A stretch of DNA of 64,000 bases from Petrosia ficiformis (taxonomy: Eukaryota; Porifera; Demospongiae; Haplosclerida; Petrosiidae), in the NCBI GenBank assembly GCA_947044365.1, contig OX345646.1, forward strand, positions 2,441,327-2,505,326, written 5' to 3'. The notes under the pieces are model-generated. The model was not told the DNA's origin. It did no database searches and saw nothing but the letters and a program-made list of their open reading frames with translations. Below are positions 48,127-62,734 of this stretch, one piece after another. The position numbers and the translations under genes are program-made. Positions within the stretch are counted from its first letter, which is position 1. Every line of letters begins with the position of its first letter.

Positions 48127-49255
48127 TTGGTTGCAAAGCTAAGCTAATAGTTGGATACTCTGTAATCTTATAGGATCTTATAAGACAGTTGATTGTTTTA
48201 CTGACACAGTATATATCTATACAATATATATTGGATCATGTCAATGATGTCAGATATCTGACTAGACTCCAAATAATGAGGGTGTGGCTACAATCTTAGC
48301 TTTCGTGATCATTTATGAAATCAGGCTGTTTACCTAATGACAAGGGTAGCCTAGATCATACGACTGCCAGGGAAAACAGCATATAATGGATCCGGAATGG
48401 ATCAATTGTTGAAAAATAGTTACATACATACATTATTACACAGTATGCACGTACAATGCTTTTTTTGCATGTCATTCAGTGTATGTTGTTTGCCTCGCCC
48501 TGTCTACTTTAAACAGGTAACTGATTTGATTTGCAATTGAACTTCCACTTTTTACTAGGACCCTATGTAACATTTATAACAATGGCTCCTGATGTTTTAT
48601 TTAAACAAAATCCAGTGCTATATGCTACCAATACCGGACCATGACAATGATCTGAAAAATTACTGTCTGGCTTTGCTGCATATACAAGATATTCCATGGA
48701 ATAATAAAATTGTGGGTCATGTATGGGGATGCCATCAGTGGTCAGCATACCAAATCTTGGATCACTATGTGTGACTAAACAGCTGTACATGTTGAGTGCA
48801 TGTCACTTGTAGAGAGAGCTAAATCTATGATTAGGAAACAAGTCAACTGTAGTCTCATCCCAAGCACCTACAACATGTTATATTACTATGTATGTCTAGT
48901 ACCCAAGTATAGTATACATAGTAGACATTTGTCTATGAAATGCTCTTCCTCAACGTTAACCTGGCTCCAGTACCTCAGATGATAGAGCATCTAACTAGCT
49001 ATCAGAAGGTCATGGGTTCAAGCCCCAGCTGGACATGTGTCTCTCTATTTTGTCTCATTTAAATGCTTTAATTACAATGCTATAGTTAAAAAAATGGTAC
49101 CATAGGTGTGTAATGTGTGATATATAATCAATATAATGATCATTGATGTAGACAGTTGTTTCAAAAGAACATATTCTTAGAAATAATGATTGCATGATAT
49201 AGTAGTCAGTTAAGTCAATAATTATTCAACCAACATTTCATAAACTATAGCTTAA
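48127..49255. other. Intergenic stretch between PLBD promoter and the channel gene's 3' end
   Basis: It contains only short open frames on both strands and the tRNA-like sequence at 48963-49034. No exon was recognised. Confidence 0.5.
48963..49034 (+). repeat. tRNA-like sequence (SINE head or tRNA pseudogene)
   Basis: It has an A-box-like CTCAGATGATAGAGCAT and a good B-box-like GGGTTCAAGCCCC, about 72 nt from CTCCAG to CTGGACA. The ends pair partly. The anticodon arm is poor, so a functional tRNA is doubtful. Confidence 0.45.
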
Positions 49256-49261
49256 TTTATT
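49256..49261 (-). terminator. Poly(A) signal candidate of the channel gene
   Basis: AATAAA on the minus strand lies 116 nt beyond the stop codon at 49377-49379. Confidence 0.4.
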
Positions 49262-49376
49262 TAGTAAAATACTACCATTAAATTATTATAATTATTCATA
49301 TGAGTAAAAAAAACAAACTAGTAAAAAAATTAAAAGGGCTCACAAACATTTTAATTATATTGTAGTGTAGTGTTTG

Positions 49377-50787
49377 TTATTTTGCTTCAAGGACTTTAGC
49401 TCTTTTGTCTGGGAAATGTGTGATATCACAGCTCTGATTGCCAATCTAATGATGATGAAAAATTATTAATAAGAAAGAAAATGATATGTATAATATATAG
49501 TTTTATGTACTATTTAGAACAGTTTAGTTAGCCATGCACCTACTAAGACTATGAATGGAAAGTAACCTTTCTAAAGTGATTGTGCTAATGTGCTAGTCTG
49601 CTAGAACCTATATAGAGTATGTTTTAGCTTAGCATTAGCACTAATGTGTAATTGAACTACATGTGGTATACCAACCACTATATAGTTTGCATTCACATGC
49701 AGATGATAAGACTGTTTAACTAGATCAATGGCACAAATGGCCATTGCTATCCATGTGGGTGAATCTGTGTGGATTGTATTTTCAAAGGGAATAGGAGTTT
49801 GCACTGCAACTGTAATCAGGGGTATGAAATTAGCGAGCCAACTTCTGGACATTTTGGCCTATTCTCAACACTCTTATCCTGCTCCCCATATACTTTGTAT
49901 ATAGCTCAGTTTAAATATTTTGGACAATCACTACATTTATCAGACAATGACCTGTGTGACTGGCTATTTCCACACCAATGACTATAAATAATAGATGTAC
50001 TTGAACTTGAGTAAATAACAGGACTTACAGACTACTTTCACAGTTCAGTGAACTAGAGCAAGGTATTAATCAATTAATACTCACCGGGTTTGCATTGTAC
50101 ACTTGTTTTTCCACAGCCGTCATATCATTGGGATCTGCCTGATGTTTTTGATCCAAATAAATCATGTAATAAATATAGTTCCATTTGTTATGATCTTCTT
50201 GCACATGAGTCTTGAACCCGTTCTGTATCAAGAAAGTATCAACAATGAAGTTCCTAATCCACTTCTTTACACAAACATACACAATAGTTTAATTATTATA
50301 ATTGTAGGTAGACTTCAGGGGTGTGGATTAATTGGCAGATATTTCGAACTATACTCTTAAGTTTGAATTTAATAGCAGTTTACTAGACAAAGTCCAGCAT
50401 GACGGGATGTTTCCATACTACTGGTGCACTGACTGCACTCTATGCCATAATGGGTGCTTGAAACATCCATTCAATGTTTAGACAATACTTTATTGTTATA
50501 TACACAAAAGAGCATACTCACGGCAGATTTTCTATCAAATTTTTCACTTTTGTGTTCACAAATGAAACAAGATTGAAGTTTTTTTCTGTTAATTTGATCC
50601 TAAATGAAACAATAAGACAATGTGTTAGTGAAAACCATAACTACAATAAGAGAATCCATATGTGATGATCAACAATCATTGCTGATGACTTTAAGTGTGT
50701 GACCGTGTATTCATTCATGTGTTACACCCAATAATTGACCAAGCCAACCCAGAATGATTCAACATCCTTAACTATGTAAGCAACACA

Positions 50788-50827
<40 letters not shown>

Positions 50828-51481
50828 TAATATAGATTCAACCCTTCGGAAGCAATCATAGGGACAGGCAGGACAATAATAATTAACAATTTTAGTTCTA
50901 GTTCTTAAATAAAGTTTTCATTATAGTTCCATGATAAAATTATTTTTAACAAGCTTAAGCCTTACTTCACTTCTTGAAAACCTCCTTTTTAAATTTCTGG
51001 ATCCACCACTGCATTACACCACAATTGATTCTACAAGCGTTCTTTATTTTAAAAACAGCATATGTTGCAAGTCAACTTAATTTAGTTTTAATTATGAAGA
51101 ACTTTTCTACATAACCTTGTTGCCAAGAACCAATTGGTTATAGAGGACAGAGTACATGTAGAAAGCGTATGTAAAACAGTATACTAATATAACATACACA
51201 GTACATGCATGCACAGTGGCTGACAATTTCAAAAGTAAAAAAATTCTTACTCGTTCTCCTCTGAGTTCAGAAAACCTGCTAATGAGAATAGCAGTAATTA
51301 CACTACGTCCAATTACAGTTACTACAATGAAGAATGGAAGATCAAAGAAGAAAGATCTCACAGTGTACATGGTGAATGAAGGTACCGGCTGGGCATCATT
51401 AGTGTAAGGAATAGCCTGTATGAAATAGAGTGAAATACATTACAAGCTGAATGCACCCAAGTTGCAGAACCCTGTTTGTAA

Positions 51482-51536
<55 letters not shown>

Positions 51537-54500
51537 ATATATATATATATATATATATACACAATATATAGGTGACATCATCCCTTTGATGATGTGAGTT
51601 GTATATATTGTATATAGACCTTCCATGTGCACACTATGCAGGAGATGTCACCATATATTGCATATAGTATGCTAATAGGTCCTATCAAGAGTATATAATA
51701 GAAAGAGAGGGAGAGTATCGCACTTCCGTATAAGCGTGTAGCACAACCCTGCGAAAAGTACATGACCTTTATAATAATATTCACGACGTAATCATCATGC
51801 GTGAAGTAGGCGTTGAGGCGTTATGTGACCACATTGTAAACAAAGAAGGATGACGCAGTAACCACATCATCACGGATCCCATCTGTGCAGTGTTCACCTC
51901 ATTTATCAAGTAATGTTGCTGGTTCTACAATTAGGGAAGGTGATATTCCACTGTCGAAGGTTCTTAAAACTTCAGGATTTGCGGCATCTCTCCAGAAAGT
52001 TGCGAAGGAATCTGGTGATCGAGGAATAGTTGGATGTCACTTTGTAAGGTAAGGTAGCTCGGACTGCTCCAAGTCAGCTTCATCGTCACTGTCGATCTCA
52101 AAATCATGTGTCATGTCTTCATATAGAATATCTCTCTCGAGCGTATCACTATTCACGTGATTATTAAACATGCTTGGGGTTTGTGCACCCCCTTGTGATC
52201 TAGCACATACTTTTCACCATCTTCTCAACTCAAGTACTTTTCGCAGAGTTGTGCTATAATTGCGATACTCTCCCTCTCTATTATATACTCTTGGTCCTAT
52301 ATACTGCATATAAGACCCTCGTTTTGTGTCCTTGGATGTGATATAGCCCTATATTCGATAAATTTTTGTTATAATAATAAAGTATAATATTTGAAAGTTT
52401 AGTCTTGTCTGCAATACAGCCATACATCTTTGTACTCTCCTCTGTTGGTCTGCTACTGAATGCTATGTTAACCCTTAGAAGACTGATGTCACATGTATAT
52501 GACATTTCACCCCTACATGGTTCAGAGTGTATAACTAGCAATATGAAGCTCTCCAAATACTTGTCATTGGTGTCAGGCACAAGCCCATGAATATGGCTAA
52601 AAAAGGTGATGGTTTTTCGGCCGCCCTTTGGCCTAAATAACGACTACGGGGGAAATTTTAAAGGGGGTGTCACCCCGTTGATGGGGGTTCAAAGGGGGCA
52701 CAGCCCCTCACCGCCCACGCAAATTGTGGTTTCAGTTACCCCGCCCATGTGCTCTGGTGGGTTCCTGAGGCATTTCCCTTGGTGTAAAATCTGAAATCAT
52801 GGGTGTAGCTGGTACCGACATGCAGTGGGGTCATTTTGTTTGCCACAGTTCCAGTCAAAAGAGGGAGAGCACTGCATTTGATTTGATCCTACGAAGCGCT
52901 TGGAGACTTTCGAGTCCTGGTAAGCAAGTTGGTGGAAGTAGTACTCCATGTCGGAAAAGGAGCCATGTTTGGGGTAGAGAAAGTGAACGGTGGCCAAAAT
53001 ATATGCAATAGAGTCGCCAGTGTTGGCAATGGGAAGAATTTTGAAAAAGAAGCTCAGTCCTCTAAGAGTTAAAGTGCTGAACATCTGATGATGTTATAAA
53101 TAAAATTGTTGATGTTTTGCATTTCTTTTGACTATAATAACAAGTCTTTTTTTGACAATTTCGTATTTAAAAAATATTGATATACTTGATACTAGACCTG
53201 AAATATCAGTATCATATCAATAAAAATTACTATTACACACCACACCCATTAATTGACTGAGCACCAACAAAACCCCCACCAGGAATGATGCAACTTCCTT
53301 AACTACGCATAGTCACATAAGTGACACAAACATATTATACATATATATATATATATAACATACATTGAACTCATGGGAAAGCAATCATAGGGATAACCAG
53401 GACCTCCATGTACACAAATTAGCTTATACCATGTGTATAATAACATGTATCTCCACTTTGTACTGTGACGACAGAGATCTTAGAGCCTTGTTGATGTTGT
53501 AGTGGCCATAACCTAAATTCTATTTGCCTTCAGTGCTGTAGTACATCACCAGCAATAGTCTTGAATTATAATGAAACAAGATGAACTGAGTTTCCTTGTT
53601 AAATTATCAGACATCTTTTCAGTAGGTTGTGAATTGACATCCATGAGTTATATCAATTGCCATAACTTTATGACAAAAGAAAAGTATATTGCTATTATAT
53701 ATAATTACTATTATATTACACGATTTAGTAAATATCTAATCCTACAATGTCAGTAGATAATAGCAAATTATTTAATTTAGTATTAATATAAGATTCATTA
53801 TTCCTAGAATGTCTAACCCTACACTCTAAACCCTAAAGCCTATATGGCTGTTGCAGCAACTAGGACTAGACATTCTAGGAACCACCCTATATATAAGCCC
53901 ATACACAATTCTACTAAATAATTTGGTGATGAATATGAACTTACTTACCGTACCAATAGTAGACAACCAACCATTACGTGTTACAGTAACAAAACATTCC
54001 CAAAGAGTGCTACAAAACAGCTGATTTTCGTTTTCAAAGTAATCATGTAAGAATGCAAATGCAATCACAGAAAATATCAGAATCAACACTTCTCCAATAA
54101 TAGCAACATATATCAGCTGAATAGCTATAAATAACAAGAGAAATATATTATAGATCATATCCATTGTATAATCTACAGACATCATAAACACAACAATGCT
54201 AAATAAAACTAAATAACACCAGTCTGCAGATTAAATATCATCAAAATATACCAGTAAATCCATAATAACCCTGTTATTTTATTAATCAATGAGTTATAAC
54301 TCATGATATGCATATACACACACTTTATCTTAATAAGGAGTTAATAAACGGTGGTAGACAGTATTAATGGCAACAATTGCTTGTTGTATCATGTTAACAC
54401 TTTTGAGTGATCTTGAGTTCATTCAATGGTAATTAACTGTTATTACCCCAAATTGTGCTGAAATGAAAATTGTACTATATACAAGCTTGTGTTGTTTTAG

Positions 54501-57500
54501 TTAACTATATCTATAACCGAAACCCATTTTAGTAATGCATTGACTTTTAGTTAACTAAACTATAACTAACCTACTGTAATAACTATAACTAACTAAAACT
54601 AAAAATGACCAATAATGACACTTTCAGTTAGTTAGCTTTTTAGTAAGCCCAATACTCTTTTAGTTAATTAAACAATAACTAAACTATAAGTTTGATAAAC
54701 AAGTCATATTATAACTATAACTAAAAGTAGTCATTATTATCATACTAAAACAAGCATGTGAACAAATCTGTGTCTGGGACATATAAGATTCCACTTGAGC
54801 CAAAGTGTACATTGGTGGTCAAAACCAAACATTTTGTTGGTAAAAGAGAATATGTCCAACATATTGAATGTCCAACAAAGAATGTCCCTCTGTGACTATT
54901 TGTGTTAATTAATTAAAATTCAATTTAAAAGACATGCAAATCTGAATATCTTACCACTTCTTTTGATAGCAGTTAGCATATACTGTACAACATCAATGTC
55001 TAGAATTACATATATCAAACAGAAGCAATAGAAATATCCACTCAGTCGAATAGCAAGAAGAGAAGACACAACAAACGAGAAACGATAAATGGTTTGGAAA
55101 CCAAGTAGTTCAACATAAAAATAGCGAACAGATGTTGAAGTTGAGTTCTTCTTCTCACTCCAGCTTAATGGACACCACATCTTTAAACTTTCTTGATGAG
55201 TTGCCCACTCTTTGAAGTTGTATCTAGAAATGAATAGGAAAATGACAATGTAAATTTTGACAAGTTGAACAATAAACTAATCAGCAAGTCTTATTGTAGA
55301 ACTGTTTGATAGGTCACATGTGTACAGATTGTGTATGAGCAGACTTTCATGTGAGCACAGAAAGGAACAAAATGACAGTTAATAAAACTAATTGCTTCAC
55401 TCACACTTGATTCATCAACCAATGATAAAGTACGAAGCCTTCAATCCCAAGTGGAATTGTAATGACACAGTACTCCACCATCATGAAGATACCCAGTATA
55501 AGATGTAGAATACCTAAGATATATAGCAGAGGTGAGTACCACAGAGGTGTGTCTGGTTCCAAGATGATGTTAGTTGAAGCATTAGTGGCAGTGACTGTCT
55601 CACTATGAAATGTATGAACATTTAAAGAATCAGGTAAAAATATGTGTTCACACTGAAATGACAATGAATCTATACCTTTCAGGAACTTTAAAAACAGAGA
55701 GTACTAGAAGATTCAGTAGTATAGTGAGAAAACTAAGAATGTAATGACGAGGCCGACTATAATTATGAAAGATCATAAGACCTGATTCACTTTGTGTAAT
55801 GTATTTCATATACCTTGATTCATAAACAGCATAGTAAATCCACTTGTGTTTCATGAAAATGTTTTTCTAAAATATTAATAGTAAATGATAATCTTCAAAG
55901 TCTTATTGAGATAATTATTACAGTTACACAATCTCGTAAATACCTTATATCGTGCATTCCATCGAATTGAATTTGTCCATTTTGTAAACTCAGTCAAACT
56001 TTGCTTTTGAGTTTGTTCCAAAATTCCATTATTCACTTCTGCTTTTTCCCCTTCGGTGAGTTTATGCTGCCCATAATATAATCATAGTATAATTATATTT
56101 ATAATAATTATTATAATTATAATTTATACATACTTTTATTACTTACACTAGTATATGAAAATAGGATAGTGAAATGAAACTGGTACACAACGTAAGCTGA
56201 CAGTATGATACATTAGGCTTATGGAGACAAAAAGAGTTGCTTATCACATTTTTAGACACATTCATTACACATTTGATGTACATACAAGTAACTCAGTTCT
56301 GTATTAAATGTATTTTGTGCATTTCTTATAAAATACAGTCAATAACAATATTGGTATTGACAGCTTTAAGACAGCTATTTAGTTGTTTCTATGTTGTGAA
56401 GCATGTTCTAATAACCCTTCAATAAAATACAATAGATGACATACCACAGGATCAAATGGAAAGTATACATGTGTTAAGATACGACGTTCCTGTTCTTCAC
56501 TAGATTTATACATTACTTCAGTGTGACCAGATTGCTTATGAAAATCATCCCAAATGCGTTTTTCCTCAGGTGTTACATGTAGCTTTCTTCCTACTTTGAA
56601 AGAAAAAAGGTTGTGGAATCAGAGTTTATTGTAGGTAATTTTGCCTCACCCCCAGACTCTCACGGATGTATGGACAGGGAGGCAGAGAAGAGCCTGGAAA
56701 ACATTGCACACATATGTGCAAACCTCTCCCACACACACAGAATTTGTGTCCAGATATGATTGTTATACGGGAAGTGTTTTTGGATGATGCTATTCCCAAA
56801 AGGTTGCAGGACTCCAAATTATAATTTTGAAAGAGCAACATGTGGTAGTTATTAAGTCTGTGTGCTCTAGTAATGACACTTTTGTTTGTTTTCCTACTGG
56901 TTATGGGAAGCCTATTTGCTACCAAGTAATATGATTATGTGAAGTAAGAATGATAAAGTGCAAAGTTGCTATGTGGTGTTGATTGTTTCTCCCTTGGCAT
57001 CACTGTTGTTGTGGAGAATGGTTGTAAGCTTTGGGAAAATGAATATCTGTTGCCGTTTCCCATATATCAATTATATTTCTTAGAAATGTATTATCCCGGA
57101 CACACAAATTTTGTGTGCATGTGTATGGGTGAATTTTGCGCAGTGTTTTCTACCTCTCTTCTCTCCCTTCCTGCCCACACATCAGCAAGAGCCTTGGGAC
57201 AGACAAGGCAATGACTCTACACTAATAAATAATACTGTTTAACATCAAATCTGATCAATGTATGCAAGTGTTTGAGTGTTAAACATAACATACCTATTCC
57301 TTGCTGTTGCTCTTCTTCAGTTGGTTTATACATTATTTCAATGTGACAAGAATACTTACAAAACTCATCCCAAATGCGTTTTTCATTGGGTGATAAATTT
57401 CTTTGTACTATGAAAGGAAAAACATGTTAAAATGGAATTGCATTGAATTATTAACTGAATGGTGGTACAATACTGCTTCATTTCTTATATATTACTGTTC

Positions 57501-60500
57501 AACCATTAGTACAGGCACAGCAATTTTAGCATGACAAGGTAGGCTTGGAAATTATGAAATGTATACGAGTGAAAGCTTAAACAGACTGTACCTATCCCTT
57601 CATGTTTAGCAGTATGTAAATAGCTATTGTGAAAATAACTGTTTAATTATAATACTAAAGTTCATGACACCCTCATGAAATGAGAACTCAGAAACTCAAT
57701 GTGTATGCTATCTTCCCCTTCTGATTCTTTTGATAGAAGTCCTGTTTTTAAATGGCTTAGTCTTCAAATTTATAAAGTTTTAACCACAGGAAGGTGATGT
57801 CGTGAAAATTATTGCTTCCTTATTTTCAACATAATTCACTATATATGACTTTATTTGTGATTGAGCAGTTCTGTATATTGTTTGTATCATTAGGCTCTCC
57901 TATGTATATTGCTACTTGGGTACTTTATCATAAGGTTGTACCAATACTAGTATCAGTACTGGTATATAGGTGCCTACACTCAAGGTATCTGGTATAAGTA
58001 AAAACAGTAGAAGATACTTATATTTTTAACTTTTACATGCTTACTTTATGCTTTTTCCTCCTCTACAAATGTTAACAGTACAAACTGCTTTGCTTTCGTT
58101 AGAGTAACCAGAGACTGTGGCCATTTTCACATATTGAATGCAATTTAGTAATTATTATTACATAATAATTTAATTTTGTGGGTATGATAGTCACAGTATT
58201 GGTATCTGGCTCGGCAGATACTCAAAGTTTAAGTATTAGTATGGAAACAGCTAGAAGTGGCATAGGTACAACCTTACTTTATCAGTCATTAAAATACATT
58301 GTTCGCAATGATAATTACAATAAAATTAATAATAATTATGACAACAATGCACATGTATTAAATATGCATTGGCACATATCAATGATTGGGCCTATATTAA
58401 GACAGATACCCCCACCTTTCATTGATTCACAAAATGGAATTATCACCAACTGATTATGATCCTCTGAAATATGGGAAAAAATATAACTATAATAATTAGA
58501 CCTGTATAGTAGATATTTTCTAGTTGAGTATACGTTTTTGTTAGTATATACATGAGAATGTCCAACATCATAGTAATTATATCCAGTATTAAACATGTAC
58601 ACTGTGTCTGTGTTTTAACTAAGGTTGTTATAAACTCAACTGCTCTATAGTGAAGAAGCAGCTGGCCTGCAGGGTCATCCCTATGATTTCTTTCCACAGG
58701 GTTGATTTATATATATTCTTGCGTCACACACACACACACACATGCATGCATTGCATACACATAGTTGAAGAGGTTGTTTCATTCCGAGGGGCTCAGTCAA
58801 TTAATGGGTGTGGCGCATAAAAAAATGCACACTAGAGCTACAGACTACATAAGAACTGCTAGAAAAAAAGTGCTCAAAGCATGTTGTAAAAACTGCAACA
58901 ATTAACTGCTGTAGCAAGAAAACATTGTACAAATGATGCATGAAACTAAGAAAAACAAACAGTTATGACAGGTTATTGAGTTTCAGACATCATCAATGAT
59001 GAATGGAACTATTGAATTATGTGACTTCAGTTTCATCAGTGATTCAGAGTACATAGAAAGATGGAGACACCAGTGCTGTCGGCAATGAGTGATTACCACT
59101 GCAAAGCAATTATAGGGATCTTTTTCTCAATATTATGTTGTTAGCTCTGTTTAGACAATACACATAAATCCATTTACAATAGTACATGTTTATTTTAATA
59201 TTTCATCAATAAAGAATGGTTATTTTTATGGGGCATCCCTATGATTGGTATCTGACAGGTTTACTCTATAAAATATATGCTTGGGTCACACATGCATTGC
59301 ATATGTAGTTAAGGAGTTATATCATTATGGGGGCTTGGTCAATTAATGGCATGGCATATGAGAGAACACGTGCTTTAGAAACAGACCAGCAGGAAAATTA
59401 TGAAACAATGCAGATTATAAAACTATAACTAATACTTAAGCTGTTGTATGTAGCAGAGAAACATTACAAAAATGATGCAAGAATTCTTAATAAGTAATTT
59501 AAACAAATAAGTATAATGAGTTGTTGAGTTTCAGAAACGAGGAAGTGATTAATAATGGTTTAAGTCAGAACCTTGAAGGCGTACACTCCTTCAGGCCCCA
59601 GTATCCAGAGTACACAATAAGGTAGTGCTATCAGCAATGATTAGTCACCACAAGGCAATCATAGGGATACCTTTTCTCAACATATCTTGTTTATGTGGTA
59701 TATATCGAATAATGATGATACTATGTATAAAATCAATGCATGTGTGTTTATTATGTGTTGGTGTTTGTTTTTGTGTTTGTTTGAGTTAAAGTTTAAATTG
59801 AAAACTTGAGGCAAATCAAAGATTTTGATAACATTTCATTATTGATACTCTTATAATGATCAAATCCATAAATATGGCTGATTTTGAAAATTTGACAATC
59901 ACATACAATATGGTCATGAATACCTATTTTATAGAGTATGTCCCGAGTATGAGCAGCCAGACAAAGAATATGGTAAGCTCCAATGCCAATGGAACCTTCA
60001 CCAACATTCATATGCTAAGTATTGAGACAAAAAAATACAATTAAATGTGACTGTGAATGCAAAAATATGTTTGTCATCTGTTAAAAATGAGAATTTTGTC
60101 AAACACTTTAAATGCTCACTACTCAGGCATTTTGTACAGGAAAATAACTAAATTTGGAATTGAGGTAGAGCAATAGTTGTGAATACCAGATTTCATTGGC
60201 TACCTGCACAAAATTGCTGAATACTGAACATTTAAATATAAGTTTTCTGGAACATGTACTTTAAACTAGTGAATATAGATTAAGGAACCTATCAATCATA
60301 TAATTATTACACATAGAGTATTCTTTGAAGCTCTGGTGCAAGTCCTGTATGAGCTTGAAGTCCTGACCACGAGTGCAGTACAGTATGAGCAAAACAGGTG
60401 CTTTAACTGGTGTGTAGTACTTTGAGCTGGTAGATATCGCCAATGATGGAGAAGAATGAAGTATTTTGGAGTTCCTTCACTAAACCTGAGGTAAGCATGA

Positions 60501-62689
60501 TGTTTTCTAGTGCTATGAAGAATATAACACTGGATGTGGTTAAATATAGCACAATTTAGCGCTCTAACTGTGCTTTATAGAATTGGTGGCACCTTGTGGC
60601 ATTATATTATAAATAAATAAATATTATAACATAAATATAGCTATATTATAATTATAGTATAATTAATATTAATTAAATAATATATATATTTATTATTTTA
60701 TTTATAGTACTATGAAGATCATCAAATGTACTTATAGTGTTTTATTTACCAATATAGATCACAGTTAGCACACACTATATTTTCAGGATGTTATCCATAG
60801 CACTCGAAAGCAACACAGTTTAGTGAAAGCATGTCAAGGTACTTCATTCTTCTTCTCCATCACTGGCGATATCCATCAATTCAAATTACTATAAACTAAT
60901 TAAAGCACTGGTTTTGCTTGTGCTGCACTGAAAAATACATCTATAGATTTGAGGAGCGTAGTCTCATAGCCTCATACAGCACAGTATAAGATTCTTCACC
61001 AATTCCTCATGCCAAAGTTCCCCATACAGCGCTCATACCAGTACTTTAACTATCACATATATATGTATGTATATATATATATATATATTTTTTTATATAC
61101 AAAAATAATTTTTAAAAATTAAAAAAAAATGTAAGATGTAGGGACGTCAAAACCAAGAAAGTATGCGAACAAGGTTGGAAGGCTAACCCAAATTTAAACA
61201 ATCTCCAGCTGTCTAGAAGATGTTGTTTGTCATAAAAAAACACTGGATATGTGTAGGTATGTGTGTATTAAGACTTTTCTCTACAATCTTAGCAGAGATT
61301 TCAGCTCATCACTTGCAATTGACATGTATGGGCAGCCATTTTTTGTCCGTGCCATCCCTGCATAAAGAGTACTACCGTAGTCTCTGCTATACATATATAT
61401 TATATATATACCGATATGGCGAAACATCAAAGTAAACCACAGGTTTATAAATCAGATATAGCACCCTGTGGTCAGATATAAAACTTGCCGTCAAAACAGA
61501 CTACAAGAAAACAATGCTTACCCTCCCCAAAGTGCCGACAAAAAGGTAGGAGAAGCATCAGACATCAACAAAGGTTTTGTCTTTCGTGAAATATATTAAT
61601 CATAACACGGCTACTCGTGCTATATCAGAATTATAATATTATATGATTATGAGGTGTATATACGATATATACAGCTGTTCAAGGAAGTTTTGCAGAAATA
61701 TCACCCGAGGGCTCCAATCCCAAGGGTGATATTTCTAACAAAAAGAAAAGGCCTTCCCTTTTATTACTATGGAGCATTTGAGGTTGGTGGTGCTCATCAA
61801 TATGAACAAACAAGTGATCCCCAGCATCTAAAGGTTTCTGAAGTGATATCTAAACCTACAACAATGATGGTAAGTGAGCAGAGCCAAACTACATGTACCT
61901 CACAAATAATTGAATCACATAGCCATGCAGACAAAGAGAATGTGTTTGAAATTAAGGATCTTCATGAATGTACAATTAACATTAACTTTAACAAGTAGCT
62001 AATGAGTGGATGAACATTTTTTTTCTGTGGAAGTGTAAATTCATCATTCATTCAATTACATCTTTAGAAGGAATTTCAATTGCATACAATTGCCTTCATC
62101 TTTGTGCATGTTGTGGAGGTAGTATATGTAAAAATATCAACCTAGTAACAGGTATATATACAAAAATATATACCTGGGCTTCAATTGGAAATGTATGGTA
62201 GGAAAAAAAAAATATATATATACCATAGTTAACAGCCACATCAAAGTTACCGACAGGTGTTATATACACGATATACACCCAACCACAGGTGGATATGAAA
62301 CCACAGGGCTGATATAAGACCTGTAATGATATTCATAATAGATTGCATCAGTCGAGCATGTGCAGTCAAGTTGTAAATTGAAAAGAGTTGGAGACAAATG
62401 GAAAGAGGAGCGTAGAGCCTAGATGTCAGGTAACATTGATGTACATGTTAGGTATAGAATATATTATATATAGCATGGCTTCTCGGTGTGTATCAGCAAT
62501 ATCAGCCCTTCACCCCTCGATAGCATATCCACCTGTGGTTGGGTGTATATCACGTATATAACACCTGTCGGTAACTTTGATGTGGCTGTTAGCTACATGT
62601 ATGGTATATATATATATATATATAATTATATATAGCTATATATATATATATATATATAATATATATACATGTATATATAATATGTAATA

Positions 62690-62734
<45 letters not shown>

